Assembly (NCBI GenBank): GCA_963835135.1
Contig: CAWIEF010000002.1
Span: 620,001 to 684,000, forward strand
Reading direction: 5' to 3'
From: JAVVHH01 sp963835135
Lineage (GTDB): Bacteria; Pseudomonadota; Alphaproteobacteria; Acetobacterales; Acetobacteraceae
Length of the DNA stretch: 64,000 nucleotides
Shown: piece by piece, positions 42,656-51,854 of the stretch
How the letters are laid out: the number at the start of each line of letters is the position of its first letter
How positions within the stretch are numbered: position 1 is the stretch's first letter
The notes under the pieces: generated by a model
Database searches by the model: none
What the model was told of the DNA's origin: nothing
Seen by the model: the letters and a program-made list of their open reading frames with translations, nothing else
Program-made: the position numbers and the translations under genes

Positions 42656-43759
42656 ATGAAGATCGTCGAAGTCACCAACGTCGATTTCTCGCTGCGGCAT
42701 TTCCTGCTGCCGCTGATGCGGGGCGCGCGGGCGCGGGGGCATGAGGTGGTCGGCGTGTCGGCCGATGGGGCGCTGCTCGAGGAGGTCCGGGCGGAGGGGT
42801 TGCGGGTCGAGGCGCTGCCGCTGGCCCGCTCACTGTCGCCGCGAGCGCAGTGGACGGCGCTCTGGGCGATGGTGCGGCTGCTGCGGCGGGAGAAGCCGGA
42901 CCTGGTTCATGCGCACATGCCGATCAGCGGCTTCATCGCGCGGCTGGCGGCGCGGATCGCGGGGGTGCCGCGCGTGGCGTACACCTGCCATGGGTTCTTG
43001 TTCAATCAGCCAGGGCCGTGGTCGCGCCGGGCGCTCGGCTTGGCGATGGAGTGGCTCGGCGGGCGGCTGACGGACGTGACGCTGACGGTGTCGACCGAGG
43101 AGGCGCGGGATGCGCGGCGGCTGTGGATCGCGCGGGATGCGGTCGCGGTCGGCAATGGGCGCGACCCCGAACGCTTCCGGCCCGAGCCGGTCGCGCGGGC
43201 GCGTATGCGGGCGGAACTGGGCGTCGCGGCCGATGCGGTGGTGGTGGTGATCGTGTCGCGGCTGGTGCGGCACAAGGGGTATCCGGAGTTGCTGGCGGCG
43301 ATGCGCGACGTGCCGGGGGCGGAACTGTGGGTGGTGGGCGAGCGCCTCCTGTCGGATCACGGGGCGGACATGGAGGCGGAGTTCGCGCGCGCCGGATTGG
43401 GCGAGCGGGTGCGGCGGCTGGGCTACCGTAGCGATGTGCCGGACGTGCTGGCGGCGGCGGATGTGTTCACGCTGCCGAGCCATTTCGAGGGGCTGCCGAT
43501 GTCGGTGATCGAGGCGATGCTGACCGGTCTGCCGGTGGTGGCGACGGATATCCGGGGGCCGCGGGAGCAGGTGGTCGACGGCGAGACCGGGCTGCTGGTG
43601 CCGGCGGGGACCGTTGGACCGTTGGCGGCGGCGCTGGCGCGGCTGGTTGGCGATCCCGCATTGCGGACAAGGATGGGCGCGGCGGGGCGGGCGCGGGCGC
43701 TGGCGCTCTACCCGGAGGAGAAGGTCGTAGAGCGGACGCTGGACCTGCTCGGGCTCTAG
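42656..43759 (+). CDS. Glycosyltransferase family 4 (GT-B fold)
   Basis: 367-residue predicted cytoplasmic or peripheral glycosyltransferase. The N-terminal acceptor domain starts MKIVEVTNVDFSLRHFLLPLMRGARARGHEVVGVS and contains HAHMPISGFIARLAARIAG and YTCHGFLFN. The C-terminal nucleotide-sugar domain has GNGRDPERF, VVIVSRLVRHKGYPELLAAM and the E-x7-E motif SHFEGLPMSVIEAMLTGLPVVATD. It starts 34 bases after the enolase-superfamily gene and ends 15 bases before purH. It is isolated from any polysaccharide locus, so the product is unknown. Confidence 0.9.
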   Translation: MKIVEVTNVDFSLRHFLLPLMRGARARGHEVVGVSADGALLEEVRAEGLRVEALPLARSLSPRAQWTALWAMVRLLRREKPDLVHAHMPISGFIARLAARIAGVPRVAYTCHGFLFNQPGPWSRRALGLAMEWLGGRLTDVTLTVSTEEARDARRLWIARDAVAVGNGRDPERFRPEPVARARMRAELGVAADAVVVVIVSRLVRHKGYPELLAAMRDVPGAELWVVGERLLSDHGADMEAEFARAGLGERVRRLGYRSDVPDVLAAADVFTLPSHFEGLPMSVIEAMLTGLPVVATDIRGPREQVVDGETGLLVPAGTVGPLAAALARLVGDPALRTRMGAAGRARALALYPEEKVVERTLDLLGL

Positions 43760-43774
43760 GGTTATGGCGCGGGC

Positions 43775-45337
43775 ATGAGCCAGCTTCCCGTGCGCCGCGC
43801 CCTGATCTCGGTCTCCGACAAGGCGGGGCTCGTCGAACTCGGTCAGGCGCTCGCGCGGCAGGGGGCACACATCCTGTCCACCGGCGGCTCGGCCAAGGCC
43901 CTGCGGGACGCGGGCGTGACGGCAACGGAGGTGTCCGAGCATACCGGCTTTCCCGAGATACTCGACGGCCGGGTCAAGACGCTGGTGCCGCAGATCCATG
44001 GCGGCATCCTGGGGCGGCGTGATCTGCCGGAGCATGTGCGGCAGATGGAGGAGCACGCCATCGCGCCGATCGATCTGGTGTGCGTGAACCTGTATCCGTT
44101 CGAGGCGACGGTGGCGTCCGGGGCGGGGCCGGAGGAGTGCGTCGAGAACATCGATATCGGCGGCCCCGCGCTGATCCGGGCGGCGGCGAAGAATGCGGCG
44201 CATGTCGCGGTGCTGACCGACCCGGCACAGTATGGCGACGTCATCGCGGCGCTCGCAGCGGGCGGCACGACGCAGGCGATGCGGACGCGGCTGGCCGGCG
44301 CGGCCTACGCGCGGACCGCGGCGTATGACGCGGCCATCGCGGCCTGGTTCGCGCGCGACGAGGATTTTCCGGAGCGGATGACGCTGTCGGGGGTCAAGCG
44401 CCAGGGGCTGCGGTATGGCGAGAACCCGCATCAGGCGGCCGCCTTCTACGTGAACGGCGACCGCTTTGGGGTGGCCACGGCGCGACAGGTGCAGGGCAAG
44501 GAGCTCAGTTACAACAACCTCAACGATACGGACGCGGCGTTCGAGTGCGTGGCGGAGTTCGACGGGCCGACGGTGGCGATCATCAAGCACGCCAATCCGT
44601 GCGGGGTGGCGACGGCCGGGTCGCTGGCGGAGGCGTGGGAGTTGGCGTTGCGGTGCGACCCGGTGAGCGCGTTCGGCGGCATCGTCGCGGTCAACCGGGT
44701 GTTGGACGCGGCGGCAGCCGAGCGGATCGCGGCGATCTTCACGGAGGTGATCATCGCGCCCGATGCGGACGACGCGGCCAAGGCGGTGCTGGCGCGCAAG
44801 AAGAACCTGCGGCTGTTGCTGACCGGAGGCGTGCCGGACCCGGGAGCGGCAGGGACGACGATCCGGACGGTGTCGGGCGGGTTCCTGGCGCAATCGCGCG
44901 ATGCGGGGCGGATGACGCAAGACGGTTTGCGAGTCGTCACGCAGCGGGCGCCGAACCGGTCGGAGATGCGCGACCTGCTGTTCGCGTTCCGGGTCGGCAA
45001 GCACGTCAAATCGAACGCGATCGTCTATGCGCGGGACGGCGCGACGACCGGGATCGGGGCGGGGCAGATGAGCCGGGTGGACTCGGCGCGGATCGCGGCA
45101 TGGAAGGGCGCCGAGGCGTCGAAAGCGGCGGGGCTGGAACGGCCGTTGACCGAGGGGAGCGTCGTCGCATCGGACGCGTTCTTTCCGTTTGCCGACGGGC
45201 TCGAGGCGGCGATCGCGGCGGGGGCGACGGCGGTGATCCAGCCCGGCGGCTCCATGCGCGATCAGGCGGTGATCGACGCGGCCGACACGGCGGGCGTGGC
45301 GATGGTGCTGACGGGGATGCGGCATTTCCGGCATTGA
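43775..45337 (+). CDS. purH: Bifunctional AICAR transformylase / IMP cyclohydrolase
   Basis: 520 residues performing the last two steps of de novo purine synthesis. The N-terminal MGS-like IMP cyclohydrolase domain has RRALISVSDKAGLVELGQAL, GGSAKALRDAG and GRVKTLVPQIHGGILGRRD. The C-terminal AICARFT domain has the catalytic Lys/His in IIKHANPCGVA and the segment LLFAFRVGKHVKSNAIVYAR. It ends with the usual MVLTGMRHFRH. Length and motifs are normal. Confidence 0.97.
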   Translation: MSQLPVRRALISVSDKAGLVELGQALARQGAHILSTGGSAKALRDAGVTATEVSEHTGFPEILDGRVKTLVPQIHGGILGRRDLPEHVRQMEEHAIAPIDLVCVNLYPFEATVASGAGPEECVENIDIGGPALIRAAAKNAAHVAVLTDPAQYGDVIAALAAGGTTQAMRTRLAGAAYARTAAYDAAIAAWFARDEDFPERMTLSGVKRQGLRYGENPHQAAAFYVNGDRFGVATARQVQGKELSYNNLNDTDAAFECVAEFDGPTVAIIKHANPCGVATAGSLAEAWELALRCDPVSAFGGIVAVNRVLDAAAAERIAAIFTEVIIAPDADDAAKAVLARKKNLRLLLTGGVPDPGAAGTTIRTVSGGFLAQSRDAGRMTQDGLRVVTQRAPNRSEMRDLLFAFRVGKHVKSNAIVYARDGATTGIGAGQMSRVDSARIAAWKGAEASKAAGLERPLTEGSVVASDAFFPFADGLEAAIAAGATAVIQPGGSMRDQAVIDAADTAGVAMVLTGMRHFRH

Positions 45338-45409
45338 TCCCGAGCATGCCGCCTCCCAACGGGGCGACCTGAGCGAAGCGTAAGCGACCAAGCAACAGCG
45401 GGAGGCAGG

Positions 45410-46579
45410 ATGTCGAGCGGGATGCAGGCGACGTTGGATCATGTGTTGCGGCGGACGGTCGAGCGGGTGCCGGGGGTGGTGGCGGTGGTCACCGACGGGC
45501 AGCGGACGATCTACGAGGGGGCGGCGGGCGTCAGGGCGCAGGGTCTTGACGCGCCGATGACGGTCGACACCGTGCTCACGATCTACTCGGCCACCAAGCC
45601 GATCACGGCGACGGCGGTGCTGCAATTGGTGGAGGCCGGGCGGCTCGATCTCGATGCGCCGGCGAAGGAGTATGTGCCGGCGATCGGGTCCGTGCAGGTG
45701 ATCGACGGGTATGACCCGGCAGGGACGTTGCGGCTGCGGGCGCCCAAGCGGGACATCACCACGCGGATGCTGCTGCTGCACACGGCCGGGTTCGGCTACG
45801 ATTTCTGCAACGAGCACTATCGGCGATTGGCCGCCGCCTCGGGCCGGCCGCGGCTCACGGCCGGGCCGGACACGCTGCTGACGCCGCTGCTGTTCGATCC
45901 GGGCGAGCAGTGGATGTATGGCGCGAACATCGAGTGGGCCGGGCTCATCCTCGAAGCGATCACCGGGCAGCGCTTAGGCGACTACATGCGCGCCCACGTC
46001 CTGCAGCCGCTCGGGATGGACTCGACCGGGTTCGCCGTCACGCCGGCGATGGGCGAGCGGCTGGCGACGCTGCACCAGAGGGAGCCCGACGGCCGGCTGA
46101 CGCCACAGCACCGCACCGAGTTGCCGCCCGCGCCCGACTGGGACCGCGGCGGCGGCGGACTGTATTCGACCGTGCAGGACTACGCGAAATTCATGCGCAT
46201 GTGGCTCGGCGATGGGGGCGGCGTGCTCAAGCCGGAGACGGTCCGCATGGCGGTGCAGAACGGGCTGGGCGAGATCAAGGTCAGGCCGTTGCCGGGGATC
46301 ATGCCGCATCTGTCGCACGACGCGGAATTCTTCCCGGGCATGCCGAAATCATGGGCGCTGAGCTTCATGATCAACGACGAGGACGCGCCGACCGGCCGCC
46401 CGGCGGGGTCGCTGGCGTGGGCCGGGCTTGGCAACCTGTATTTCTGGATCGACCGGACCACGAGTGTCGCGGGGTTCTGGGCGACGCAGGTGTTGCCGTT
46501 CGTTGATCCGGCGTCGCTGGATGGCTTCTACGCGTTCGAGACGGCGGTTTACGGGTCGTTGGCGGACCGGGCGCCTTAG
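45410..46579 (+). CDS. Serine hydrolase of the beta-lactamase/class C-esterase family, second copy
   Basis: 389-residue hydrolase with SATK at residues 60-63 (TIYSATKPITATAVLQL), Y170 in EQWMYGANIEWAGLI as the general base, and a WAG motif near the C-terminus (AWAGLGNLYFWIDR). It shares the family with the protein at 13348 but is distinct in sequence. No signal peptide is seen. ATG 45410 lies 4 bases after a strong GGGAGG, whose complement occurs at 45351-45357 just after the purH stop. Esterase or D-peptidase activity is inferred. Confidence 0.88.
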   Translation: MSSGMQATLDHVLRRTVERVPGVVAVVTDGQRTIYEGAAGVRAQGLDAPMTVDTVLTIYSATKPITATAVLQLVEAGRLDLDAPAKEYVPAIGSVQVIDGYDPAGTLRLRAPKRDITTRMLLLHTAGFGYDFCNEHYRRLAAASGRPRLTAGPDTLLTPLLFDPGEQWMYGANIEWAGLILEAITGQRLGDYMRAHVLQPLGMDSTGFAVTPAMGERLATLHQREPDGRLTPQHRTELPPAPDWDRGGGGLYSTVQDYAKFMRMWLGDGGGVLKPETVRMAVQNGLGEIKVRPLPGIMPHLSHDAEFFPGMPKSWALSFMINDEDAPTGRPAGSLAWAGLGNLYFWIDRTTSVAGFWATQVLPFVDPASLDGFYAFETAVYGSLADRAP

Positions 46580-46580
46580 C

Positions 46581-47567
46581 CTAGTTGCCGTCCAAGGCGT
46601 AGGCCTCCGGGAAGAAGAAGTCGTGCCAGGTGGCGGGACGCGATTTCAGAACCTTGGTGTCGGCCATATGGTTGGCGATCCGCATCATGCCGAAGGGTGC
46701 GGTGGCGAAATTGCGGGCGGGATCGCCGATTTGGGCGAGCAAGACGTCCACCGAGGTCTTCTCGCCAGTGGCGGTGAGGTAGAGTTCGCAGGCCTCCCGG
46801 GGATGGGCGATGATGTAGTCCGCCGCGGCCTGGGCGGCTTGCATGAAGGCCTTGACGACCGTCGGGTTGGCGTCGTGGAACTTGGTGCCGGCGAAGTAGA
46901 CGGCGTTGCTGAACTTCGACCCGAGGATGTCCTCGGACGTGGTGACGACGTGCAGGCCGGGCGCCTTGGACTCCGCAGCCTGGTAGGGCGCGCCCGAGAA
47001 ATGCCCGGTCAGGCCACCGCCCTTGCCGCTCGTGAGCTGGGCTTGGGCGTCCGGGTGGCTGAGGGTCATGGTCATCATGTCGAAATGGTCGAAATTGGCA
47101 TCTCCATATAGTTGGCGGGCGGCGATCTGCAGGATGATGGCTTGGCTGCTGATCTTGACCGTCGGGACGGCGATCTTGTCGGTCGGCTTCAGGTCGCGCA
47201 GGGTCTTCACGTCGGGATCGTTGCTGATGATCCACATCGGGGTGGAGGAGGAGCCGGCGAGGCCCTTGACCTGGCCCTTGGTGCGGTCCCAGGCGAGCAG
47301 CATGTTGCTGGCGCCCGTCGTGACGATGTCGACATTGCCGGAGAGCAGCGCGTCGATGGCCGCGCCGCCGCCGCCGAAGGTGACCCATTTGGTTTTGAGG
47401 TCCGGCAGACCGAGGCTGGCGGCGGCCGTCTCGATCAGCTTCTGCTGCTCCATCACGATCGGCGCGAGATAGATGATTCCGGGCTGCTTGGTGATGCGCA
47501 GTTCGGAGATTTCGGCGCGGGCCAGCGTGGGCAGCCATAGAATGAGCGCGGCGACAAGGCGGAGCAT
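46581..47567 (-). CDS. ABC transporter substrate-binding protein, SsuA/TauA/NMT1-like
   Basis: 328-residue periplasmic protein with signal MLRLVAALILWLPTLARAE. The mature part starts LRITKQPGIIYLAPIVMEQQKLIE, with the GGGGAAIDALLSGNVDIVTTGASNMLLAW block of the nitrate/sulfonate/thiamine-precursor binding group. TPMWIISNDPDVKTLRDLKPTDKIAVPTV is also characteristic. GGAGGAC precedes ATG 47567. It is divergently transcribed from the matching ATPase and permease genes (47666, 48421). The exact ligand is unresolved. Confidence 0.9.
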   Translation of the reverse strand: MLRLVAALILWLPTLARAEISELRITKQPGIIYLAPIVMEQQKLIETAAASLGLPDLKTKWVTFGGGGAAIDALLSGNVDIVTTGASNMLLAWDRTKGQVKGLAGSSSTPMWIISNDPDVKTLRDLKPTDKIAVPTVKISSQAIILQIAARQLYGDANFDHFDMMTMTLSHPDAQAQLTSGKGGGLTGHFSGAPYQAAESKAPGLHVVTTSEDILGSKFSNAVYFAGTKFHDANPTVVKAFMQAAQAAADYIIAHPREACELYLTATGEKTSVDVLLAQIGDPARNFATAPFGMMRIANHMADTKVLKSRPATWHDFFFPEAYALDGN

Positions 47568-47665
47568 GGTCGTCCTCCATCGTTTGGAGCGACGGTAACC
47601 CGGTCCGGTTGTTGTGGACAGAGAGCGGCATGACGGGAATCATCGACAAAAGCTGTGGGACGGGG

Positions 47666-48424
47666 ATGTCGGAGAGCATCGAGCCGCTATTGGACGTGCG
47701 CGGGGTGACGCTGCAGTACAAGACGGCGCAGCGCATCGTGACCGCGACGCATCGGGTCAGCTTCAGCGTGTATCCGGGCGACCGGTTCGTGCTGCTGGGG
47801 CCGTCGGGGTGCGGCAAGTCTTCCCTGTTGAAGGCGGTGGCGGGCTATCTCGATCCGGTCGAGGGCGAGGTCCACCTGAAGGGACGGCGGATCAGGCACC
47901 CTGGGCCAGATCGGATGATGGTGTTCCAGGAGTTCGACCAGCTCCTGCCGTGGAAGACGGTGCAGGAGAACATCATGTTCCCGCTGCAGGCGACCAAACG
48001 GCTGCCGGGCGTGCAGGCGCGGGAGCGGGCGAAGTATTACATCGACAAGGTCGGGCTGGCGTCCTTCGCCCACTCCTATCCGCACACGCTGTCAGGCGGG
48101 ATGAAGCAGCGCGTGGCGATCGCGCGCGGCATGGCAATGGAACCGGAGATCCTGCTGATGGACGAGCCGTTCGCGGCGCTGGACGCGCTGACCCGGCGGA
48201 CGATGCAAGACGAGTTGCTGCGGCTGTGGGACGATACGCGGTTCACGGTCCTGTTCGTGACCCACTCGATCAACGAGGCGATCAAGGTGGGCAACCGCAT
48301 CCTCCTGCTCTCCCCGCATCCGGGGCAGGTGCGGGCCGAACTGGATAGCCTGCCGCGAGAAAGCCCCGACCCGGCGGCGATGCTCGGCCTGGAGTCGAAG
48401 ATCCACACAATGCTGTTCGCATGA
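47666..48424 (+). CDS. ABC transporter ATP-binding protein, SsuB/TauB-like
   Basis: 252-residue ATPase with Walker A GPSGCGKSSLLKAVAG, QEFDQLLPWKTVQENIMFPL, signature LSGGMKQRVAIARGMA, Walker B ILLMDEPFAALDA and switch VTHSINEAIKVGNR. These are the marks of nitrate/sulfonate/taurine importers. ATG 47666 is chosen as beginning MSESIEPLLDVRGV; in-frame ATGs at 47630 and further up are possible. It overlaps the permease gene by 4 bases (ATGA). Confidence 0.92.
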   Translation: MSESIEPLLDVRGVTLQYKTAQRIVTATHRVSFSVYPGDRFVLLGPSGCGKSSLLKAVAGYLDPVEGEVHLKGRRIRHPGPDRMMVFQEFDQLLPWKTVQENIMFPLQATKRLPGVQARERAKYYIDKVGLASFAHSYPHTLSGGMKQRVAIARGMAMEPEILLMDEPFAALDALTRRTMQDELLRLWDDTRFTVLFVTHSINEAIKVGNRILLLSPHPGQVRAELDSLPRESPDPAAMLGLESKIHTMLFA

Positions 48425-49293
48425 ACCAGGTGATGCCCCCGCCACGGCCCGAGCGGGAATATGCGGTCACGGCCTTCGCCGGGCTCGACGCGGTCGAGCG
48501 GCCGATCCCGGCCTGGGAGCGGGTCTGGAATCTGGGATGGCTGCGCAAGGCGGCGATCATCGTGGTGCTGGCCGCCGTGTGGGAGGCGTATGGGCGTTAC
48601 TCGGACAACGAGCTGCTGTTCCCGACCTTCACGGCGACGGTGCAGGCGCTGGCGGACAATCTAGCGAACGGCGTGCTGCCGAGCCGGGCGTTGACGTCGA
48701 TCAAGGTGTTGCTGATGGGCTACTCGGTCGGGGTCGTCCTGGCGATGGCGCTATCGGTGGCGGCGATCAACACCCGGGTGGGAAACGATCTGCTCGAGAC
48801 GCTGACGTCGATGTTCAACCCGCTGCCGGCGATCGCACTGCTGCCGCTGGCGCTGCTGTGGTTCGGCCTCGGCAACGGCAGTCTCATCTTCGTGCTGGTG
48901 CATTCGGTGCTGTGGGTGGTGGCGCTCAACACGCATGCCGGGTTCCGGGGCGTGTCACCGACGCTGCGGATGGTCGGGCGCAACTACGGGCTGCGCGGGT
49001 TCCGCTACGTCCTCGCGATCCTGATCCCGGCGGCATTTCCGAGCATCTTGACCGGCTTGAAAGTCGGTTGGGCGTTTGCCTGGCGGACGCTGATTGCGGC
49101 CGAGCTGATTTTTGGAGTGTCGTCCGGCGCGGGCGGGCTTGGCTGGTTCATCTTCGAGAACAAGAACCAACTCGAGATCCCCAGCGTGTTTGCCGGCCTC
49201 CTGACGGTGATCCTGATCGGGCTCGCGGTCGAGAACCTGGTGTTCCGGACGCTCGAGGCACGCACGGTACGTCGGTGGGGCATGCAGAGCTGA
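48421..49293 (+). CDS. ABC transporter permease, SsuC/TauC-like
   Basis: 290-residue permease with ~6 TM helices. A 45-residue polar N-terminus is followed by LRKAAIIVVLAAVWEAYGRY. The central segment FNPLPAIALLPLALLWFGLGNGSLIFVLVHSVLWVVALNTHAGFRGV and the EAA loop VGRNYGLRGFRYVLAILIPAAFPSILTGLKVGWAFAWRTLIAAELIFG are characteristic. It forms an importer with the ATPase upstream and the divergent binding protein. Confidence 0.92.
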   Translation: MNQVMPPPRPEREYAVTAFAGLDAVERPIPAWERVWNLGWLRKAAIIVVLAAVWEAYGRYSDNELLFPTFTATVQALADNLANGVLPSRALTSIKVLLMGYSVGVVLAMALSVAAINTRVGNDLLETLTSMFNPLPAIALLPLALLWFGLGNGSLIFVLVHSVLWVVALNTHAGFRGVSPTLRMVGRNYGLRGFRYVLAILIPAAFPSILTGLKVGWAFAWRTLIAAELIFGVSSGAGGLGWFIFENKNQLEIPSVFAGLLTVILIGLAVENLVFRTLEARTVRRWGMQS

Positions 49294-49320
49294 TTGTCAC
49301 CGAGTGGAAGGAATGCGCGC

Positions 49321-50229
49321 ATGATGCTCGACGGTAAGGTTGCGGTGGTTACCGGCGCAGGCGGCGGGATCGGGCGCGAAATCGCGATCGCGATGGCGCT
49401 GGCGGGAGCGGCCGTGGTGGTCAACGACATCGGCGCGTCCTTGACGGGCGAGGGCGCCTCGGGCACGCCGGGCGAGCAGACCAAGCAGATCATCGAGCAG
49501 CGCGGCGGACGGGCGGTCACGAGCCGGGACAGCGTCGCCGGCTGGGCGTCGGCGCAGCACATCGTACAAGCCGGGCTGGACGCGTTCGGCCGGATCGACA
49601 TCGTGGTGAACAACGCGGGCATCCTGCGGGACGTCATCTTCCACAAGATGTCGCCGGAGGATTGGCTGGACGTCATCAACGTGCATCTGAACGGCAGCTT
49701 CTTCGTCAGCCGGGCGGCGGCGCCGCACTTCCGCGAGCAGAACTCGGGCGCCTACGTGCACATGACGAGCACGTCCGGGCTGATCGGCAATTTCGGCCAG
49801 GCGAACTACTCGGCGGCGAAATTGGGGATCACGGCGCTGTCGAAATCGATCGCGCTCGACATGCAGCGCTACGGGGTGCGGAGCAACTGCATCGCGCCGT
49901 TCGCCTGGAGCCGGATGACGAGCTCGATCCCGGCGGACACGCCGGAGCAGAAGGCGCGGGTGGCCAAGCTGCAGCAGATGACGCCGGACAAGAACGCGCC
50001 GATGGCGGTGTATCTGGCGTCGGACGCGGCGCGGGAGGTGACGGGCCAGATCTTCGCCACCCGCTACAACGAGATCGCCCTGATGGGGCAGAGCCGGCCG
50101 ATCAAGAGCGTGCATCGTGGCGAGGGATGGACGCCGGAGACGATCGCCGACCACGGGGCGCCGGCGCTGCGGGCGTTGATGGTGCCGCTGGACCGCAGCG
50201 CGGACGTGTTCAGTTGGGACCCGGTGTAG
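49321..50229 (+). CDS. Short-chain dehydrogenase/reductase, 3-hydroxyacyl-CoA dehydrogenase-like
   Basis: 302-residue classical SDR. TGAGGGIGREIA near residue 10 binds NAD(P), NNAGILRD is conserved, and the catalytic Ser (MTSTSGLIGNFGQ), Tyr and Lys (YSAAKLGITALSKS) are present. The long loop DIGASLTGEGASGTPGEQTKQIIEQRGG and the C-terminal extension (VHRGEGWTPETI) resemble the multifunctional-enzyme-2 type hydroxyacyl-CoA dehydrogenases. ATG 49321 has GGAAGGA upstream; an in-frame start at 49294 is less likely. It follows the permease gene by 27 bases. Confidence 0.9.
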   Translation: MMLDGKVAVVTGAGGGIGREIAIAMALAGAAVVVNDIGASLTGEGASGTPGEQTKQIIEQRGGRAVTSRDSVAGWASAQHIVQAGLDAFGRIDIVVNNAGILRDVIFHKMSPEDWLDVINVHLNGSFFVSRAAAPHFREQNSGAYVHMTSTSGLIGNFGQANYSAAKLGITALSKSIALDMQRYGVRSNCIAPFAWSRMTSSIPADTPEQKARVAKLQQMTPDKNAPMAVYLASDAAREVTGQIFATRYNEIALMGQSRPIKSVHRGEGWTPETIADHGAPALRALMVPLDRSADVFSWDPV

Positions 50230-50244
50230 CTCCCCGGGGCGTGG

Positions 50245-50988
50245 TCACTCCGCCGGCTGGGTGCGCATCCAGGCGGCGCAGGCCGACACCGCTTGGCAGG
50301 CGAGCCCGGTCCATTCGCGTAGCGCCAGGGCCGAGTCGAGCCAGGCGGGTGCGTCGACGGCAAAGGCGGTGAGGTCCAGGGTGCGCGCTTCGCCGTAGCG
50401 CACGGCGACCGGGGTGACACCGAGGCCCGCGGTGCGGAAGACGGACGCGGCCAGGCGGAGTTCCCAGGGCTGAGCGACCAGGTAGACGTCCTCGATACCC
50501 TGCTGGTGCAGGATGCCGGCCGATGCGGCCGCGCTCTGCCAGAGATTGGTGGACGCCGTCTCGGTCCATGCCGCGGGTACGTGGAAGTCGTGCTCCAGGC
50601 TCCGCGCCATCTGGGTGCCGACGGGAACGGAGCCGTCCGCCGCGCGGGCGCCGCTGACGAGGATGGGCGTGCCACTTGTCCGCGACAGGGCAGCGGCGGT
50701 GCGCAGGCGCTTGAGCGTGTCCAGGCTGGGGGTCGTACGCGAGGTGTCGAGAAGTTCGGGCAGGCCGCCGGCGAGGACGACGATCGCGCCGGGCGCCCGG
50801 GCGGGTGGCGCCGCGCGCGGCAGCAGCAGGGGCGTGATGAGGACATGGGGAACGCCTTCGGTGCCGAACAGCATCAGAGCCAACAGCGCGATGATGGCGG
50901 CGCGGCGACGGCGGGAGGCGAGAAGAACCAGGGCGAGGAGCGCGAGTATCGCCGGCGGCAGCAGTGCGTCGACGACCGGCCCCCTCAC
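50245..50988 (-). CDS. YdcF/DUF218-family membrane-associated protein
   Basis: 247 residues. Two hydrophobic N-terminal segments (LLPPAILALLALVLLASRRRRAAIIALLALMLF) anchor it to the membrane. The DUF218 domain follows: AIVVLAGGLPELLDT, TPILVSGARA, TETASTNLWQSAAA and VYLVAQPWELRLAASVFRTAGLGV. The family includes ElyC/SanA, implicated in envelope and vancomycin phenotypes, but its chemistry is not established. It starts at GTG 50988, overlapping the xth stop (GTGTGA). It is convergent with the SDR gene. Confidence 0.82.
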   Translation of the reverse strand: MRGPVVDALLPPAILALLALVLLASRRRRAAIIALLALMLFGTEGVPHVLITPLLLPRAAPPARAPGAIVVLAGGLPELLDTSRTTPSLDTLKRLRTAAALSRTSGTPILVSGARAADGSVPVGTQMARSLEHDFHVPAAWTETASTNLWQSAAASAGILHQQGIEDVYLVAQPWELRLAASVFRTAGLGVTPVAVRYGEARTLDLTAFAVDAPAWLDSALALREWTGLACQAVSACAAWMRTQPAE

Positions 50989-51788
50989 ACGTCGAGTTCC
51001 ACGGCGACGGGCACGTGATCCGAGGTGCGCTCCCAGTCGCGGGCGTCGACGAGGATGTCGTGCTTGATCAGGCGCGGCACGAGGTCGGGGGTGACCCAGA
51101 TGTGGTCGAGCCGGCGGCCGCGGTTGCTGCGCCGCCAGTCCTGGTTGCGGTAGGACCACCACGTATAGAGCTTCTGGTCGTCGGGCACGAAGTGGCGCAC
51201 GGCGTCGGCGAAGGCGGTGCGGCGCCAGGCATCGAGGTGCTCGACTTCGATGGGGGTGTGGCTGACCACGGAGAGCAGCTGCTTGTGGCTCCAGACGTCA
51301 TGCTCGAGCGGGGCGATGTTGAGGTCGCCGACGAGGATGCAGCGGTCGGGCCGGCGGGCGGCGAACCAATTGGTGGCCTCGGCGACGAAGGCGAGCTTGT
51401 GGGCGAATTTCGGGTTGAGAACAGGGTCGGGGACGTCCCCGCCGGCAGGGACGTAGAAATCGTGGATGTCGAGCGGACCAGACGGGGTCTGGACCGTAGC
51501 GGCAGCGTGGCGACAATCGCCTTTCTCGCACCAGTCGGGCGGGTCCTCGTGGGTCGTCAACGGCAGGCGGGAGAGGATGGCCACGCCGTTGTAGCCTTTC
51601 ATGCCGCGCCGCACGACGTAGGGATAGCCGAGATCGGCCGGCACGCCATCGGGGAACAGCTCGTCGGGGACTTTGGTCTCCTGCAAGCAGATGATGTCGG
51701 GGTCGAGGGCATCGCGGATCCGGTCCAGGAGGGGGTGGCGCAAGCGGAGCGAATTGATATTCCACGTGGCGACGCAGAGGCGTGTCAT
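50985..51788 (-). CDS. xth: Exodeoxyribonuclease III (AP endonuclease)
   Basis: 267-residue Mg-dependent DNA repair nuclease of the endonuclease/exonuclease/phosphatase fold. Active-site motifs are ATWNINSLRLRH (Asn), CLQETKVPDELFP (Glu metal ligand), HDFYVPAGGD (Tyr/Asp region), LVGDLNIAPLEHDVW (Asp/Asn), RRLDHIWVTP and the terminal ERTSDHVPVAVEL (Asp-His). ATG 51788 gives MTRLCVATWN directly. It is divergent from the livK gene at 51855. Confidence 0.95.
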   Translation of the reverse strand: MTRLCVATWNINSLRLRHPLLDRIRDALDPDIICLQETKVPDELFPDGVPADLGYPYVVRRGMKGYNGVAILSRLPLTTHEDPPDWCEKGDCRHAAATVQTPSGPLDIHDFYVPAGGDVPDPVLNPKFAHKLAFVAEATNWFAARRPDRCILVGDLNIAPLEHDVWSHKQLLSVVSHTPIEVEHLDAWRRTAFADAVRHFVPDDQKLYTWWSYRNQDWRRSNRGRRLDHIWVTPDLVPRLIKHDILVDARDWERTSDHVPVAVELDV

Positions 51789-51854
51789 GGGGCGCAATCT
51801 GGCGAAGGCGCGCCAATTCCGCTAGCGTGGGAGCACTCTGGAGGAATGCCGCGA

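Noticed and set aside
42830..45817. Very long minus-strand open frame (995 codons) across the glycosyltransferase, purH and hydrolase genes
   Set aside because: It is an Arg/His/Pro/Gln-rich mirror of three well-conserved plus-strand genes; GC-rich DNA lacks stop codons in this phase. No family features.
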